Source of the DNA: Termitomyces sp. T153 | Taxonomy: Eukaryota; Basidiomycota; Agaricomycetes; Agaricales; Lyophyllaceae | NCBI GenBank assembly: GCA_018296165.2 | Contig: JACKQL020000055.1 | Coordinates: forward strand, 124,001-188,000 | Length of the DNA: 64,000 nucleotides | Direction: 5' to 3' | Shown here: one piece after another, positions 1 through 12,086 of the stretch | Position numbering within the stretch: position 1 is the first letter of the stretch | Layout of the letters: every line of letters begins with the position of its first letter | Program-made: the position numbers and the translations under genes | The notes under the pieces: generated by a model | The model's database searches: none | What the model saw: the letters and a program-made list of their open reading frames with translations, nothing else | Told to the model about the DNA's origin: nothing

Positions 1-2
1 GC

Positions 3-369
3 TTGTACACTCATTTTGACCAAAACACCCACCATTTCATGCTGAAGGGATACAACAAGGTCAACCATTTAGTTGCTGCATTCCATGCCCATTCCAACAA
101 CATGCAGCAACATTTGGACAAGGCCTTTATGTACAGCTACTCAGGAAGGCCATACAAATGGACAGCTGGCTGTATTGAAGTCTTGCATGCAGTGCCAAAA
201 AAGGTGACAAAATATCATGTATTCAACAAAAGTTCAAAAGAGATGGTGAGTCTGCTGTTCTACCTTTTTAATTTTTTTTGTTCTATACACTTTTCCTGCA
301 GCCCATTGTTCCATACCAATGGTTTGTTATAGTACACTGTAGCCACCAGTCAATGCAGCACATTGGCAG
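3..369 (+). pseudogene. Fragment of an unknown spliced gene
   Basis: The frame is open from the window edge and a GTGAGT...CTGCAG intron at 246-301 joins it to a second exon (302-369), which ends at another AG|GTAAAG donor. The joined peptide is rich in His, Asn and Tyr and reads like real protein, for example THFDQNTHHFMLKGYN. I do not recognise the family. The 5' part lies outside the window and no continuation was followed past 369. It sits in CpG-poor repeat DNA, so a transposon gene fragment is likely. A host gene cut by the window edge is possible. Confidence 0.4.
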
Positions 370-739
370 GTAAAGTAATTTTCTTCAATCTGGCATAGGT
401 AAGTCTCTTTTGAATGTCAAAGGTAACCAGATTTCAATCTATTTTTAGTCTAACATACATGTTGTTGCCCTCATGTACATGATGAAAACAATGTATTACT
501 ATTTGACATACAAAAAGTAATGAAATAACAAAGTCACTTTATGTATTAGATTGTGTGAATGCACCAAACTCACAGTGTAAACCTTGTACTTGACCAAAAA
601 TGTAAGGAGAGATATTAGAATACCTTTGAAAGCACACATACTGTAAACCATGTGAATTTAGAACCTTCAAGGGGGCAAATACAGGAAACAATATAGATTT
701 GATGTAGCTAGCAGTACATGACATCAACAAGAGCTAAGT

Positions 740-960
740 TCATACTTGCATGGCATGCATAACACCTAAGTACTGGGCTGTTGGAGCAAAGAAGACTCTG
801 CCAATGACTGCATAAGACATATATAATATGAGCAGAGATAATATAATAGATTCCAGCCCACATACCTTATAGTGTCCCACTGCCCAGGTCTCCTGGCCCT
901 CAACACATCCAAAACAACACTAACACTAAGCACTAAACCTCTCCTCAAGCCTGTGGTTGA
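740..960 (-). pseudogene. Degenerate exon-intron remnant, copy a
   Basis: On the minus strand an exon ending in LDVLRARRPGQWDTIR is followed by an intron at about 808-865 (GTATGT...ATGCAG) and a short second exon. The same exon-intron-exon arrangement with similar sequence recurs at 2690-3209, so these are two decayed copies of one gene or repeat. The function is not recognised. Copy a and copy b flank the solo LTR at 1225-2500. Confidence 0.35.
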
Positions 961-1224
961 GCCCCTCATACATACCACCTGTGTTGTCAAGGGTAGCAGA
1001 GTGATTGAGCAACAAGAAGGAAGTAGGATTGTGCAAGCATTGTGGTAGGAATAGCAAGGTCCTGTACAAAGTTGTTAGTAAAATTGAAGCACTGACACAT
1101 GCATGGATCACACACCATGACTTGGGTGATAAACAATGAAATGGGTGGCAGATGCATAAGAAAAGCTGCTGCAGGCATAGGTAAGGCTGTAAGTAGGAAG
1201 CAGAGGCAGTAGGGAGGTCCTATG

Positions 1225-2500
1225 TGTTAGGTTCCACTGACCATGGGGGCTCAGCTACACTGGGCAAGTCCTTACTAGGTGGACACAATGTCCTGTGCTT
1301 ATAACCTAGTGCTCCAGAGTTGGCACAGACTGTAGGGACTTGTGAGGGGAAGCTAAGGGAAGCAGCCTGAGCAAGCCCAGAGTGGTCCAGGAAAGTCTAA
1401 GACCAGATATATTTAAATGTTGGGCTTGGGCAGGCATCAGGAACAAGTCTGTAAGCAGGTATATGGGTTGCTGGGTAAGCAGAGGCTTCACAAGTAATGG
1501 GAGTGGAGCCAGAGTTTGATGAGGGATCAGTCAAGAATGATGGGTTCCAGGGCTGAGTGTAGGGTGAGGTGTAGAGTTGTCATAAGAATGTTTGAGGGTT
1601 TGTAGCCTGTGTGTGGAGTTTGTAATGACATCAGAGATGAAAGGAACTTAGGAATGGAAAGGGAAACAGATACAGTCAAGACAAGACAAAGGCAAGACAA
1701 GGCATAACTGAGAAAAGAGATAGATTTGAGACTAAGAATAGAAGTAGAGACAAAACAGAGGGAAACACAAGACACAAGTAACTAAGTAATGTAATATCAA
1801 GACTGAGGTAATGAATGCTACTCTACATCTTTATATACTAATTACTGGACCTTCTCTGGAGTTTGAGGGTGCAATGGCAGGGCTTGTTGGAGCTGCACAG
1901 GGTTGGTGGGTGTCAGCTCTGATTGGAGGATGGGCCATGGTGACATTCTGATGAGAATGCAGTCTCACTGCTGGTACTCAATTGTGTTTCCCTGGGAAAA
2001 AATCAAAAGGAAACCTGTTATGCCATTTCCTATGTGGCAATTTCTGATGGAAAAAGTCTTTGAACAAAGGAAATTTATCTTTTTCTATAGTAAAAAGCTA
2101 GCCAAGAAACAGATGACAGGTTTCTTTGACCCTTTTTCCATTAGAAACATTTTCTGGCCCCAGCAGTGTCTGCCCTATGGTTGTTGGGGAACTCCAGAGT
2201 GGTCATGTGTGTTGTGGGGATGGTTGGGTGACATATGCCTGTGCCAGGGAAAGTGTTAGAGAGGCTTGGGGACCTCATATGTTGAGAAGGGGAGCTGAGG
2301 AGGCCCACAGGGGATGTGCTGGGGTTTTCCAGAAGTTTGTTGGGGTTTGCTGGGAAAGTGTTGGAGTTAGCTGAGATGGGCACCATGGGTTGACAAAGGT
2401 TAGGGTGAGTGGGGGAAAGCAAAGGGGGAGTTTGGGGTAAACTCTGGAGGAGCAAGGTGGCTGGGGATGAGGTCCAGGGTTCTGGGAATGGGTCATGACA
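1225..2500 (-). repeat. Solo LTR of a gypsy element, target duplication CTATG
   Basis: It starts TGTTAGGTTCC and ends GGGTCATGACA, matching the LTR termini of the elements at 35-64 kb (TGTCAGGTTCC...GTGACA). It is closest to the E2 LTR, sharing the segment with AGTCCTTACTAGG. CTATG precedes it (1220-1224) and follows it (2501-2505), which is the 5-bp duplication expected of a single integration. No interior remains, so LTR-LTR recombination left a solo LTR. On the minus strand it keeps a TATA box (1830-1837) and the AGTCTTGATATT motif (1793-1804) at the same spacing as the other LTRs. A MITE is inserted inside it. Confidence 0.85.
1966..2168. mobile_element. CACTG-ended MITE inside the solo LTR
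   Basis: About 203 bp bounded by inverted termini CACTGCTGG...CCAGCAGTG. Both ends continue inward with a TGTTTC...GGAAAAA pattern. The trinucleotide TCT flanks both sides. CACTA/CACTG ends with a 3-bp duplication are typical of the CACTA (CMC/EnSpm) superfamily, so this is probably a non-autonomous relative. It has no coding capacity. A second copy lies at 3912-4099. Confidence 0.65.
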
Positions 2501-2689
2501 CTATGTACCTTGAGAGAAGTGGATGATAGTGGCCACCCAAGCCCACAAACTCAACATTTGCAGGCTTGGGTAATAATGTGATGCATCATGGACATGCCCC
2601 ATGGCAATGGGCAACATCTGGGAGAACTTCTGGGATGTTGCTGATTGTCATGAAGTGGATTGAGGGGGAGTAAGCAGGGGTAGTGTGTC

Positions 2690-3209
2690 AAATGGTCAAA
2701 ATCATAGTACTGGGCTCTTAAAGCAGAGAGAATGTTGATGATGACTGTACAACACATGTATCATGTTATCAGTAATAATATGATAAATTTCAGCAAATGT
2801 ACCTTGGAATCTCTTGCTGCTCAGGTCTCAACATGTCCAAATCAATGCTAAGTCCCTGCACATCCTTGTTGCATCCTGGAAGTGTGAGGAACATATGGCA
2901 GGTAGATGACAGAAATAAGAGTCCCCCCTCCTTGACAGCAGAGAACCTCATTGGGTGAAGAATGCATCCAACAAGGTGTGGAGGGGAGACAATGACAAGA
3001 GAAACAAAGGTAAGATTGTGGTGAACAAACACATCAGATAAGATAATCACAACCCAACAGCTTGACTTGATAACAACATTTGTGAGTTTGTGACATGGCA
3101 GATCAGAAGCCCTCCTCACATCAAAAAAATGTAAGGAGGGTAGGCAGCACATGTTCAAAGTTGTCATTGATGGTAAGGGGCCAAAAAATTCACTCAATGC
3201 TGGACACAT
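2690..3209 (-). pseudogene. Degenerate exon-intron remnant, copy b
   Basis: A 139-codon minus-strand frame (3209-2790) contains LDMLRPEQQEIPR. It is followed by a GTACAT...GTACAG intron at about 2745-2802 and a short downstream exon. It parallels the remnant at 740-960. The peptide is rich in Leu, Pro and Cys with spacing loosely like F-box/LRR proteins, but no motif is firm. It is probably a broken copy of a repeated gene. Confidence 0.35.
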
Positions 3210-3504
3210 GGACAGTAGTCATATACTATGGATGATTATTACTAGTGTAGTTATGAGTAGATGAAGGTATGTACCAAAATGGATTTGTGGCTAGGAGAGA
3301 TAACAGTACATGATGTCTACTGTAGCTTCTTATTCTGTGTCCCTTCATCCTGTGTCCTGAGTCTAATCCCATCTTGTGCTGCTTTGTCTGTCATGGACAG
3401 AGTACTCTCTGCTTGTTAATTACTTGTTGAGTGTGCACCTGCCTACTGTATCTTATTCTGTGAGCTTTGTCCCCTCATCCTGTACTCCAAGTCTACTATG
3501 CTCA

Positions 3505-3790
3505 CCCTGAGTCTGTTCACCCTGCATCCTGAGTCTGTTCACCCTGCATCCTGAGTCCCCTTACCTTGCACCCTGTACCCCACCTCTCACCCTTCACCCT
3601 AGTCCCCTCACCCTGCACCCTGTATCCCACCTCTCACCCTTCACCCTAGTCCCCTCACCCTGCACCCTGTATCCCCCCTCCTCTCACCCAGTACCCTGCA
3701 CCCTAGTCCCTTCACCCTGCACCCTGTATCCCCACTCCTCACCCAGTGCCCTGCACCCTAGTCCCCTCACCCTGTACCCTAGCTGAAATT
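3505..3790. repeat. CACCCT-rich minisatellite
   Basis: Several tandem imperfect units of about 47 bp are built from CACCCTGCACCCTGTATCCC, CTCTCACCC and CACCCTAGTCCCCT. The array is preceded by shorter repeats of CACCCTGCATCCTGAGTC. The + strand is almost pure pyrimidine. There is no open frame across the array and no TTAGGG/CCCTAA telomere unit. Confidence 0.75.
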
Positions 3791-3911
3791 TTCCAACCTT
3801 AGTCCACCCTAAGTCCATTTTTTTCTCTAAATAACACTAACACTAACACTAATATGCAGGTTTCTAAGCAAGAGACTGATTTGGGGATGTAGCCATCACT
3901 CATTGTCCATA

Positions 3912-4099
3912 CACTGCTCGGCAGCCAATAGTGTTTCCCAAGGAAATAATGGGAAAGAAACCTGTTATATCATGTCTGGACAGTGTATTTCCAATGGAAA
4001 AAGGCTCTTAACAATGGAAAAAGAAATCTGTCAAAGAAATAGTATGACAGGTTGCCTTTTCCATTTTTCCAATGGAAACAGGTTCCAGTGCCAGCAGTG
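3912..4099. mobile_element. CACTG-ended MITE, second copy
   Basis: About 188 bp with ends CACTGCTCGGC...GCCAGCAGTG and the same inward TGTTTCC...GGAAA pattern as the copy at 1966-2168. The flanks are ATA (left) and ATG (right), an imperfect 3-bp duplication. The interior is AT-rich with repeated AATGGAAA motifs and no gene. Confidence 0.6.
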
Positions 4100-4117
4100 A
4101 TGGCGTCTGTAGACATC

Positions 4118-4215
4118 CACTGCTGGTGCTGGAATCTGTTTCCAAAAGAAAGATGATCAAAGAAATGTGTTCTGCCATTTATTTGGCCTCTTTTTATTGT
4201 GGAAGACATCTTGGA
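4118..4215. mobile_element. Partial CACTG-ended MITE
   Basis: A third left end, CACTGCTGGTGCTGG followed by TCTGTTTCC, begins 18 bp after the second MITE. No matching right terminus was found, so it is truncated. It ends close to where CpG-poor repeat DNA gives way to CpG-normal DNA at about 4.22 kb. Confidence 0.45.
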
Positions 4216-4224
4216 AACCACTGA

Positions 4225-5947
4225 TCAACTTCTGAAATTATGTCCGGAAGCTCTGTCTAGTCGCTACAAGGCTGAATCCATAGCTAAACCCTTAGCTCAT
4301 TGATTACACCAACTGAGCTTTGTATCTACAGAAGCTGCTGAACGGAAGTTACAAAATACACGCGCGCGCCACAACTGCCCAAGCCATGTACATACAAGCA
4401 CAAAATGTACTCGGAAACTCGGGAATGACGGACTCATAAACTTGACATTTGTGAAGGCGTCCTACACGGACTTGCGGAGTTGGAACATCCGATGCTTGAG
4501 GAAAAGGGGTCATCTAACGTCACTGAGGTTCTATTTGTTTTTATAACTGTCAATCCTGAAAGTTCTCCGGAATTAGGTAGGAGGATTAGTACTTCCTGCT
4601 GACGCAACTATGCGACTCGGACTTTGACAATTACTTACCATGCCCAGGGTTTTGGTGATGCGAGAGAAGAGAAATGAGGATGCCGTATTCAGAGCGCCGA
4701 TTACGAGGTAGCGCAATAGGAGATCGTACTGGATTACCTAGCTCGGTACGGACCCACATCAATTACGCTCGTACACACGGACACGCTAGGGTTTGGTTGC
4801 GTGTGAGAAATTAGAAGTGAAGTGTTGGTGGGACGAAGTGTCCTGAGACGGTTTAATGGCTTAGACAGAAATAAAGCTTCCTCAGGGATACGAACCGAAT
4901 CGGGGGTGGCGCCGAAGAGATCGATATAGTAGGGTCGCCCCAGTCATACATGAGTCACGCAGCCCTCGTGCGATTACGTCTGTCATTCGGCTCGGGAGTG
5001 GCGTGGGATGGATTGGGTGCATAGGTGTCTGAGAGCCTGAATGAAGTGTTGGTCTGTTTCTAGGTGATAGGAATGTTCCGAGTTGGCATGAATACTTGAG
5101 GTTGTGACGATAGGTGGAAGCATAGACGGGTGCGTGGATGATAGACATCAAGGATTGTCACGAGGCATTGCTCACGTACCAAGACTTTTTGGAAGTTGTA
5201 TCAAATGGAGTGAAGAATCTGTTTGCAGATGGAAAGGCCATGACATGGTGATTTGAAGCATGTCAACATCTTCATCTTCCGACTTTGAAGAGAGACAGGA
5301 TCTCAGCCTGGCATCTGCCGATCAAACACACGGCATCGCCTCACGGCAACGCGTGTTAACCAATCTCCGTATGCAGCATGTGTAAAGACATTCCTGAGAT
5401 GACTCACGCGTATGTACGCGCCAGGGCCAACTATCACAAGTACATAAGTAAGTATGTCGAAAGAACGTTCCATTGAAATCCTGTCAAGACTGTATCAAGC
5501 CCTGTTCTTCTATTGTCCATGCTGGTGATGACCTGGCGAACACGTCACGGCATTTGGACATGTGCGAGGGGCGCTAAGCTTTGTGGTCCGGCAGAAGATG
5601 TTTTTTACTGGCGCTTGGTGCGACGTAGATGGAGTTTTACGATCAGACGGTAGCGTAGTATCGCCGAATCGTCTACGTGGAGACCAGCCAGAATAGCCTA
5701 GTCAGTCAACTAACCACTTGTAGGCATAGTAAACCATAAGAAACACTCTTCGGACTACAGAAATAGCAAAATGAAGCCGAAACAGAGCGCGCCTCGGCAA
5801 CCAAGTTGATCTCCGACAAACGGGGATTGGAATTCCTGATACAGCGACCCTGTACTTCCGTCGCTGTCAACGCCCTTGTACTCCTTATCCTCGTCGTCGT
5901 CGTCGCCGCCGTCGGGCACGACATCCCATAGCGAGGCCACGCAGGCC
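4225..5947. other. Intergenic region upstream of adenylate cyclase
   Basis: About 1.7 kb with normal CpG content and no frame that looks like a gene. It presumably holds the promoter and 5' UTR of the adenylate cyclase gene. An additional 5' exon of that gene cannot be excluded, because the first exon's frame is open back to a TGA at 5837. No tRNA or recognisable regulatory motif was found. Confidence 0.5.
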
Positions 5948-8900
5948 ATGCACCTCGTATACCGCCCTACACCCCCCAGTGTCAACGTCAATAGCATTCT
6001 TTCTGACCAGGCACGCACTCTTTCACCCACAAGTACTACAGTACATACACCGACGAAGACGCCCGTGTCGGCGCCCTCGACGGCTGGCAGTAGTCTCTCT
6101 GCTGACAGAATGCATGAAATTGCGCCCTGGGCAGAGCCGGTGGGTTTTTTCCCTTTCTGTGTGGGGGAGAAGCTGATCGAGGGAACCCGCGTAATCAGCC
6201 TACACCTCCGCCCAAATCCTCTCGTGGATTCCCATTACCCTCAAAGACGTCCTTCTCGACGTTTGGCACGCTCCGCATGGGGTCGTCGTCGACACTACCA
6301 CGACCACGTACGTCCGATTCGCACAGTACACTCAGCACCTCGGAGGGCCGGAGCCAGTCTCGGTTGTCAGCAGACGACAATTCAATGAGGGATCGATTTG
6401 GTAGCCACTCGTCGACAGTACTGGAAACCCGCTCTGTGCACAAATCCAAATCGTCCATTTTCTCGTTGCCCAAGCTCCGAAATCGATCCAAGAGCCGCCT
6501 GCGAGCCAACTCGAACGACCGCGATCATATTTCTCTGCAAAACCCACCTCCAATACCGGATGCACACGTCTTCAAACATTTACCGTCGCCCTCTTCCCCG
6601 CATGAATGTCATAAAAAAGAGAAAGGTAAAGATAAATCGCATAAGAAAAAAAAGTCGTCCGATGTCCGTCCACCTTCGCCTCCACCCAAACCCGAGCCTG
6701 ACAAATACGACGAAGATGCGCTGCGAAACATTGACCTGTCGCAATGGCGTCTTGAGGAGCTTATTAATGAGGGAATCATTGGCGCCAGCGGACAACCTGC
6801 GTCACGGCTTGATTCGAGTCAAGAAATCAGCTCACCCAGTAGTGGAATTGAATCAAGCCTCGACAATTCTTCCTACTACTCCCCTATCCACCTCTCCGGT
6901 GAATTCAGAAACCCTTTTCTTACGCCACACTCAGAGAAACGGCATGGCAGGATAATAACAAAGAGGTCGAGCTGGATCTCACCAAAGGACCACAAGCCAT
7001 CATGGACCGCACCGGAGAGTTGGGGAGTTGGGAACCATGATTTAGATGCGGAGTATGAGAGTTCAGTGGATGAGGATTATGGGAACGAGGCTATAAAGGC
7101 TCCTGATGAAGAACGGTTGAGTTTCGCCGTGCCAACGGTCGATCTTGACCCTCATGACACCATCCCACAACCGCAACCTCAGGCACGCAGGAAGAGAGAT
7201 AAAGGCAAGAAACGAGTTACGCCATATACTGTACGCATATACAAGGATGATGACTCTTTCCATGAGGCGACGATGTCGCTCTCGACGACCGTCGCTGAGT
7301 TGGTGCCGTCGCTCAACGAGAAATTGTTCATACCCAAGCATGAGACGTATCGGTTATATGTGAGGGAACGAGGCAGGGAGCGGCTACTTGGTATGACGGA
7401 AAAACCAGCGAACCTCATCAAGAGGCGGCTGGAACATCACGGGTACGACGCAAACGATGGAATCATTCTTCTTCGAGGCGACAGACTCTCCTTCCTTATA
7501 CGACTTATCTATCGAAGTAGCCTCTTCACACCGGTGAGTAAAATATTCCATCTGCACGTTTTTATTCACGAATTCTCCACAGGACAAACAAGTAACCATC
7601 AATTCCTTCGAGAACATCGATCTGGAGGGGCGTGCCCTTGTAGCCATCCCCATTGCAGTCCATAAAAGCGCCGAAAAGGTCATTTCGCTCAAGCTATCCG
7701 GAAACCCGATGCTCGAGATCCCACTTGACTTTGTCCAATCATGTACATCCCTGCGCGACCTCCGTCTCTCCAATATGTCAATGAAAACCGTCCCCAGAAG
7801 CGTGCAGCACGTAGCCACACTCCGTAAACTCGACCTCTCCTCCAACCGTATTGGGAACCTCGAGCAAGCGTTCCTAGATAATAACTCGTGTCTTGAATAC
7901 CTGTTCCTACAGAACAACAGGATCGAGAATCTACCGTGGTATTTTCCCCGTTTGCACTCCCTCACAGTCCTTAACATATCCAACAACAAATTCCGCGCCG
8001 TCCCTCCCGTCGTATGTAAACTCGTCTCTCTCGCAAACCTCGACATTTCCTTCAACATGATATCCGAGCTCCCCGAAGAATTCGGCAAACTCACTCAGCT
8101 GAAAGACCTGACCATCGTGGGGAACCACATTTCCCAGTTCCCGGATGAGTGTTCCCAACTCGTCCACCTTCGCAAGCTCGATTGCAGAAGAAACGCTATA
8201 ACAAACCTATGTGTCGTATCCATGCTTCCTCAGCTCCAATCTCTCCTCGCAGACCACAACGCCGTGCATGGGCTCGACCTCTCCCTCGGACCCTGCCTCC
8301 AGACCCTCGTCGCGTCACACAACGAAATAACACAACTCTCATTCGTCCCTGGCCCAATCGGCCGTCTACCATACGCACTGACATCCCTCGACATCTCCCA
8401 CGCGAAACTCTCCTCTCTAGACCGTTTCGCATTAGGCCACCTATCCTCACTCAAACACCTCCGCCTAGACCACAATTCCTTCCAAAGCATCCCCGAGACT
8501 CTAGGTGACCTCAGAGACCTCGAAACGTTCTCCTGCTCTGACAATAAACTCAACGAACTCCCTGGGAGTATCGGGAAGCTGCAGCGGCTGACGGATCTGG
8601 ATGCACATAATAATAGCTTGACGCAGTTGCCATTGGAGCTATGGAATTGTGCAAAGCTGGAGAGGATTAATGTCACGTCCAACTTTTTGGGTATCTGGCA
8701 TGATCCACCGGCCGTCGACCCCCCCTCCGAGTGCGCGTCCGTGTCCGGGGAAGGGTCGACGTCGACGTTGGTACAACATGAAGAAGTGCACAGGAAAGCG
8801 TCTACAAGCTCGTTGAATGGCTCCGCCTCCTCATCCCATGCGCCTCTTGTACACTCCCTAAAACGTCTCTACCTTGGCGAAAATCGACTCACCGACGATG

Positions 8901-11627
8901 CTCTACACCCAATCATGCATCTCCGCGAACTTCGCGTGCTCAACCTATCCTTCAACGAGCTTCAAGATCTCCCCACGCGATTCTTCCGCGAGCTCACGCA
9001 ACTCGAAGAGTTATATCTTAGTGGGAACAAGATTGCGAGTATACCGACGGAGGATCTGCATAGGCTCGAGAAGCTGAGGACACTCTATTTGAATGGGAAT
9101 AGGTTGATTACGCTTCCGCAGGAGCTGCAGATGTTGAGGGCACTGACGAGTTTGGATGTGGGGAGTAATCAGTTGAAGTATAATACCAATAATTTCGAGT
9201 TTGATTGGAATTGGTACGTCTCTCTCTCTAATTCCCTCACTGACTTAGATTGCTCACGTTTTGTTTTTGTGCAGGAACTTCAATAAAACTCTGAAATACC
9301 TTAATCTCTCCGGAAACAAGCGCCTTCAGATCAAAGTCGAGAAGCGGCAGACCTACTATGGTCACGGACCCCCCAGACATCCCAACGCTCCTTCCTCTAA
9401 CCTGTCGAGCTTCACCGACCTTACCCAACTCCGCGTCCTAGGTCTTATGGACGTCACGCTCCCTACAGTACGCAATGGTTCCGCCGATACTCCCGAAGAA
9501 ATGGACGACCGACGTGTCCGTACATCTGCCTCTACAGTTCTAAAGATGTCTTACGGCATCGCTGATGCGCTCGGGAAGAACGATACGCTCAACATGCTTG
9601 ATCTAGTGCAAGAAATCAAGATCGACACACAGAACGTCGGAGCAGTGTTTGCGATGTTTGGGCGAAGCCAGCCTCTGAGACCTGGGTACCCCGGTGCGCA
9701 TGCAAATCGGCTGGCAAAATACTTGCGCGATCGGTTTGTGGGGAACTTTGTGTTCGCGTTGAATAATATGAAGTATGGAGATGACGTGCCCGATGCGTTG
9801 CGCCGCTCCTTCCTCGAAATGAATCGGTCTCTCATTCAAGCATTGAGGAGACCGCCTAGGGATCCGAGGAAAAACTCGATAGGGACAGTCGACAAGGATT
9901 TCAGGTTCAGTCCGCCAGTAGACCAAGCAACGATGGAGAGCGGTGCTGCGGGGATTGTGGTGTATTTTCAGGAAAAAGAGAATGTGAGGACGATGTATGT
10001 TGCGAATGCGGGGGATTCGTTGGCGGTTGTTTCGAGCCAGGGTGTGGCGCACCTCGTTGCGCACCGACATGATCCATTCGATCGCTCAGAGACGGCGAGG
10101 ATTCGGACAGCGGAGGGGTGGGTGAGCCCTTCGGGTCTGGTAAATGGGATGGTGGATGTCTCAAGGTCGTTTGGCTTTTATCAATGTATGCCTGCGGTCA
10201 ATGCGCGTCCGGACGTGTTCCAGTACCCGCTCGCGCCGAAAGACGAGTTTGTGATCATTGCCGATCGGAGTCTGTGGGACTTTGTCTCCTTTCAGACTGC
10301 GGTGGATATTGCGCGGACGGAGAGAGATCCAATGATTGCTGCACAGAAGTTGAGGGATTTTGCAATTAGTTATGGGGCGGAGGGGAGTACGATGATCATG
10401 GTGATCGGGCTTGCGGAGGCGCCCGAGATGGAAGGGCCGAAGAGGAAACCGCAGATTTTGGATCGGCAGATTGCGAGGCTTGCAGGGGAGGTTTCGGCTC
10501 CGGTTGGGCATATTGCACTTGTGTTCAGCGATATTAGGAACTCGACGCATCTTTGGGAGGTCAATCCAGGCATGGCGACGGCACATAAAGCTCACAATGC
10601 ATTGCTCAGACGGTTGTTGAGGTTCTGTGGCGGGTACGAGGTCAAGACTGAAGGTGATGCCTTCATGTGTTCGTTCCCTACCTCTCTTGCCGCCGTCTGG
10701 TGGTGTCTACGTGTTCAATCTGAGTTGCTCGAGGTTGATTGGCCATTGGAGATCCTTGAGTGTGAGGATGGTAAACCGATCTACGACACAAGCGGCCTCC
10801 TTATCGCTCGTGGCCTGAGCGTTCGCATGGGTATCCACTGTGGTTTTCCAAGCCCTGAGCCCGACCCAATCACTCATCGGATGGACTACTTCGGAACCAT
10901 GGTCAATCGTTCTTCTCGTATCTGCGGGAATGCTGCCGGTGGCGAGATCATGTGCAGCGCTGAGATCCTCCGCGAAATCAAAGCCTCGATATACGGCAAA
11001 GACGAAACCGAATATACCAAGAGCCAACCCACCCAAGCTATCGAGGAAATTCGTCAAATGGGTCTACACATTGTCGATGTCGGAGAAGTCAAACTCAAGG
11101 GACTGGAAGTGCCAGAGAACATCTCATGTCTTTACCCTTCACATCTGGCCGGACGTCAGAATTGGGGACCAGAAGGTATCACTGAGTCCGGTTCCCGAGT
11201 GCCCTTCAGTGTTGAACAAATGCGAGAGCTTGGTCTCATCTGCTTGCGTCTCGAGACCCTCACTACCTCTCGTATATTCAATGTCATGCCGGAACGCAAA
11301 GGTAGCATACAAACCCTCAGCCTGGAGAACGAGCTTTCAGAATGTCATTCATCGCTCAAGTTGTTTGGCGACCCTAACGTTCTCCTTCCTCCCATGAATG
11401 CGCAATCTACTGACTCTGAATTGATGGCTCTGCTGGACTCGCTAGCGACGAGGGTGGTCAATGCCATCACAACGCTGGAGAAAGAATACCCATCCCAACC
11501 TCAATTACAATCTCAATCTCAATCAGCATTCTTGTCAAAAGATAGAATCATCTCAGCATTGGAACAACGTGGGGAGCTCGATGAACGGACGTTAGAGCAT
11601 ATCTTGTCAGTATTGAATAGCATATAG
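5948..11627 (+). CDS. CYR1: Adenylate cyclase (Ras-responsive, fungal Cyr1 type)
   Basis: Makes cAMP from ATP for the PKA pathway that controls growth and nutrient sensing. Exons 5948-6139, 6199-7533, 7583-9213 and 9275-11627 give about 1836 residues; introns are 49-61 nt. Domain order: low-complexity Ser/Pro N terminus; Ras-association domain at about 402-503; leucine-rich repeats at about 550-1110 (many LxxLxLxxN units); PP2C-like domain at about 1135-1436; class III cyclase catalytic domain at about 1464-1625. Catalytic features visible are FSDIRNS and KTEGDAF (metal aspartates) and DYFGTMVNRSSR (substrate-binding Asp, transition-state Asn and Arg). This order is diagnostic of fungal Cyr1. 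The start is the first ATG in the open exon and is the least certain point. All introns preserve frame and I see no lesions, so the gene is probably active. Confidence 0.95.
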
Positions 11628-12086
11628 TAACTTTTTCGTTGTTTTCTCTTTCTTTTACTCGCTATTTTGTTGTGTTGTTATCTACAATCTTTTCCGTCGC
11701 TGTGCACCATTAGAATCACCATCTGTAACTTCATTGTATCTATATATCAACATTGGCATGAATGGAAACTCTTTGCACATTCAGATGACTGGATCTTCAG
11801 GCATGTGTTTGAACAAATTTTGGATTCCTGAACGAATAGACCTATCAATAGTACAGGCATCGCATCTGCGATTGCCAGGGAAAAGAAAATGATGTCCAGC
11901 TATAAGTATAAGATATAGTAATGATGCAAATAAGCAATGAACCTCTACGAAATCCATATGAGGGTAATACACGCATAAACAACGGGCAACATGTGACCGG
12001 GGTAGTTAAAGTAAGGAGCAAGAGTAAGCGTAAGCGTACAGCAGGGGGTCAAAAGTGATACAAAGTGATGATAATAGATAGGCTCA

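Noticed and set aside
3505..3790. CACCCT array as a telomere or interstitial telomere
   Set aside because: The unit is not TTAGGG/CCCTAA and the array consists of about 47-bp composite units.
4258..4330. tRNA-like sequence on the minus strand (AGCTCAGTTGG, D-arm-like GCTC...GAGC)
   Set aside because: An A-box-like match is present, but the anticodon arm does not pair, there is no proper GGTTCRANNCC, and acceptor pairing is partial. At most a tRNA or SINE relic.
5755..6509. Minus-strand frames opposite the first adenylate cyclase exons
   Set aside because: Shadows of Ser/Pro-rich codons in the real gene, whose introns keep frame on the plus strand.
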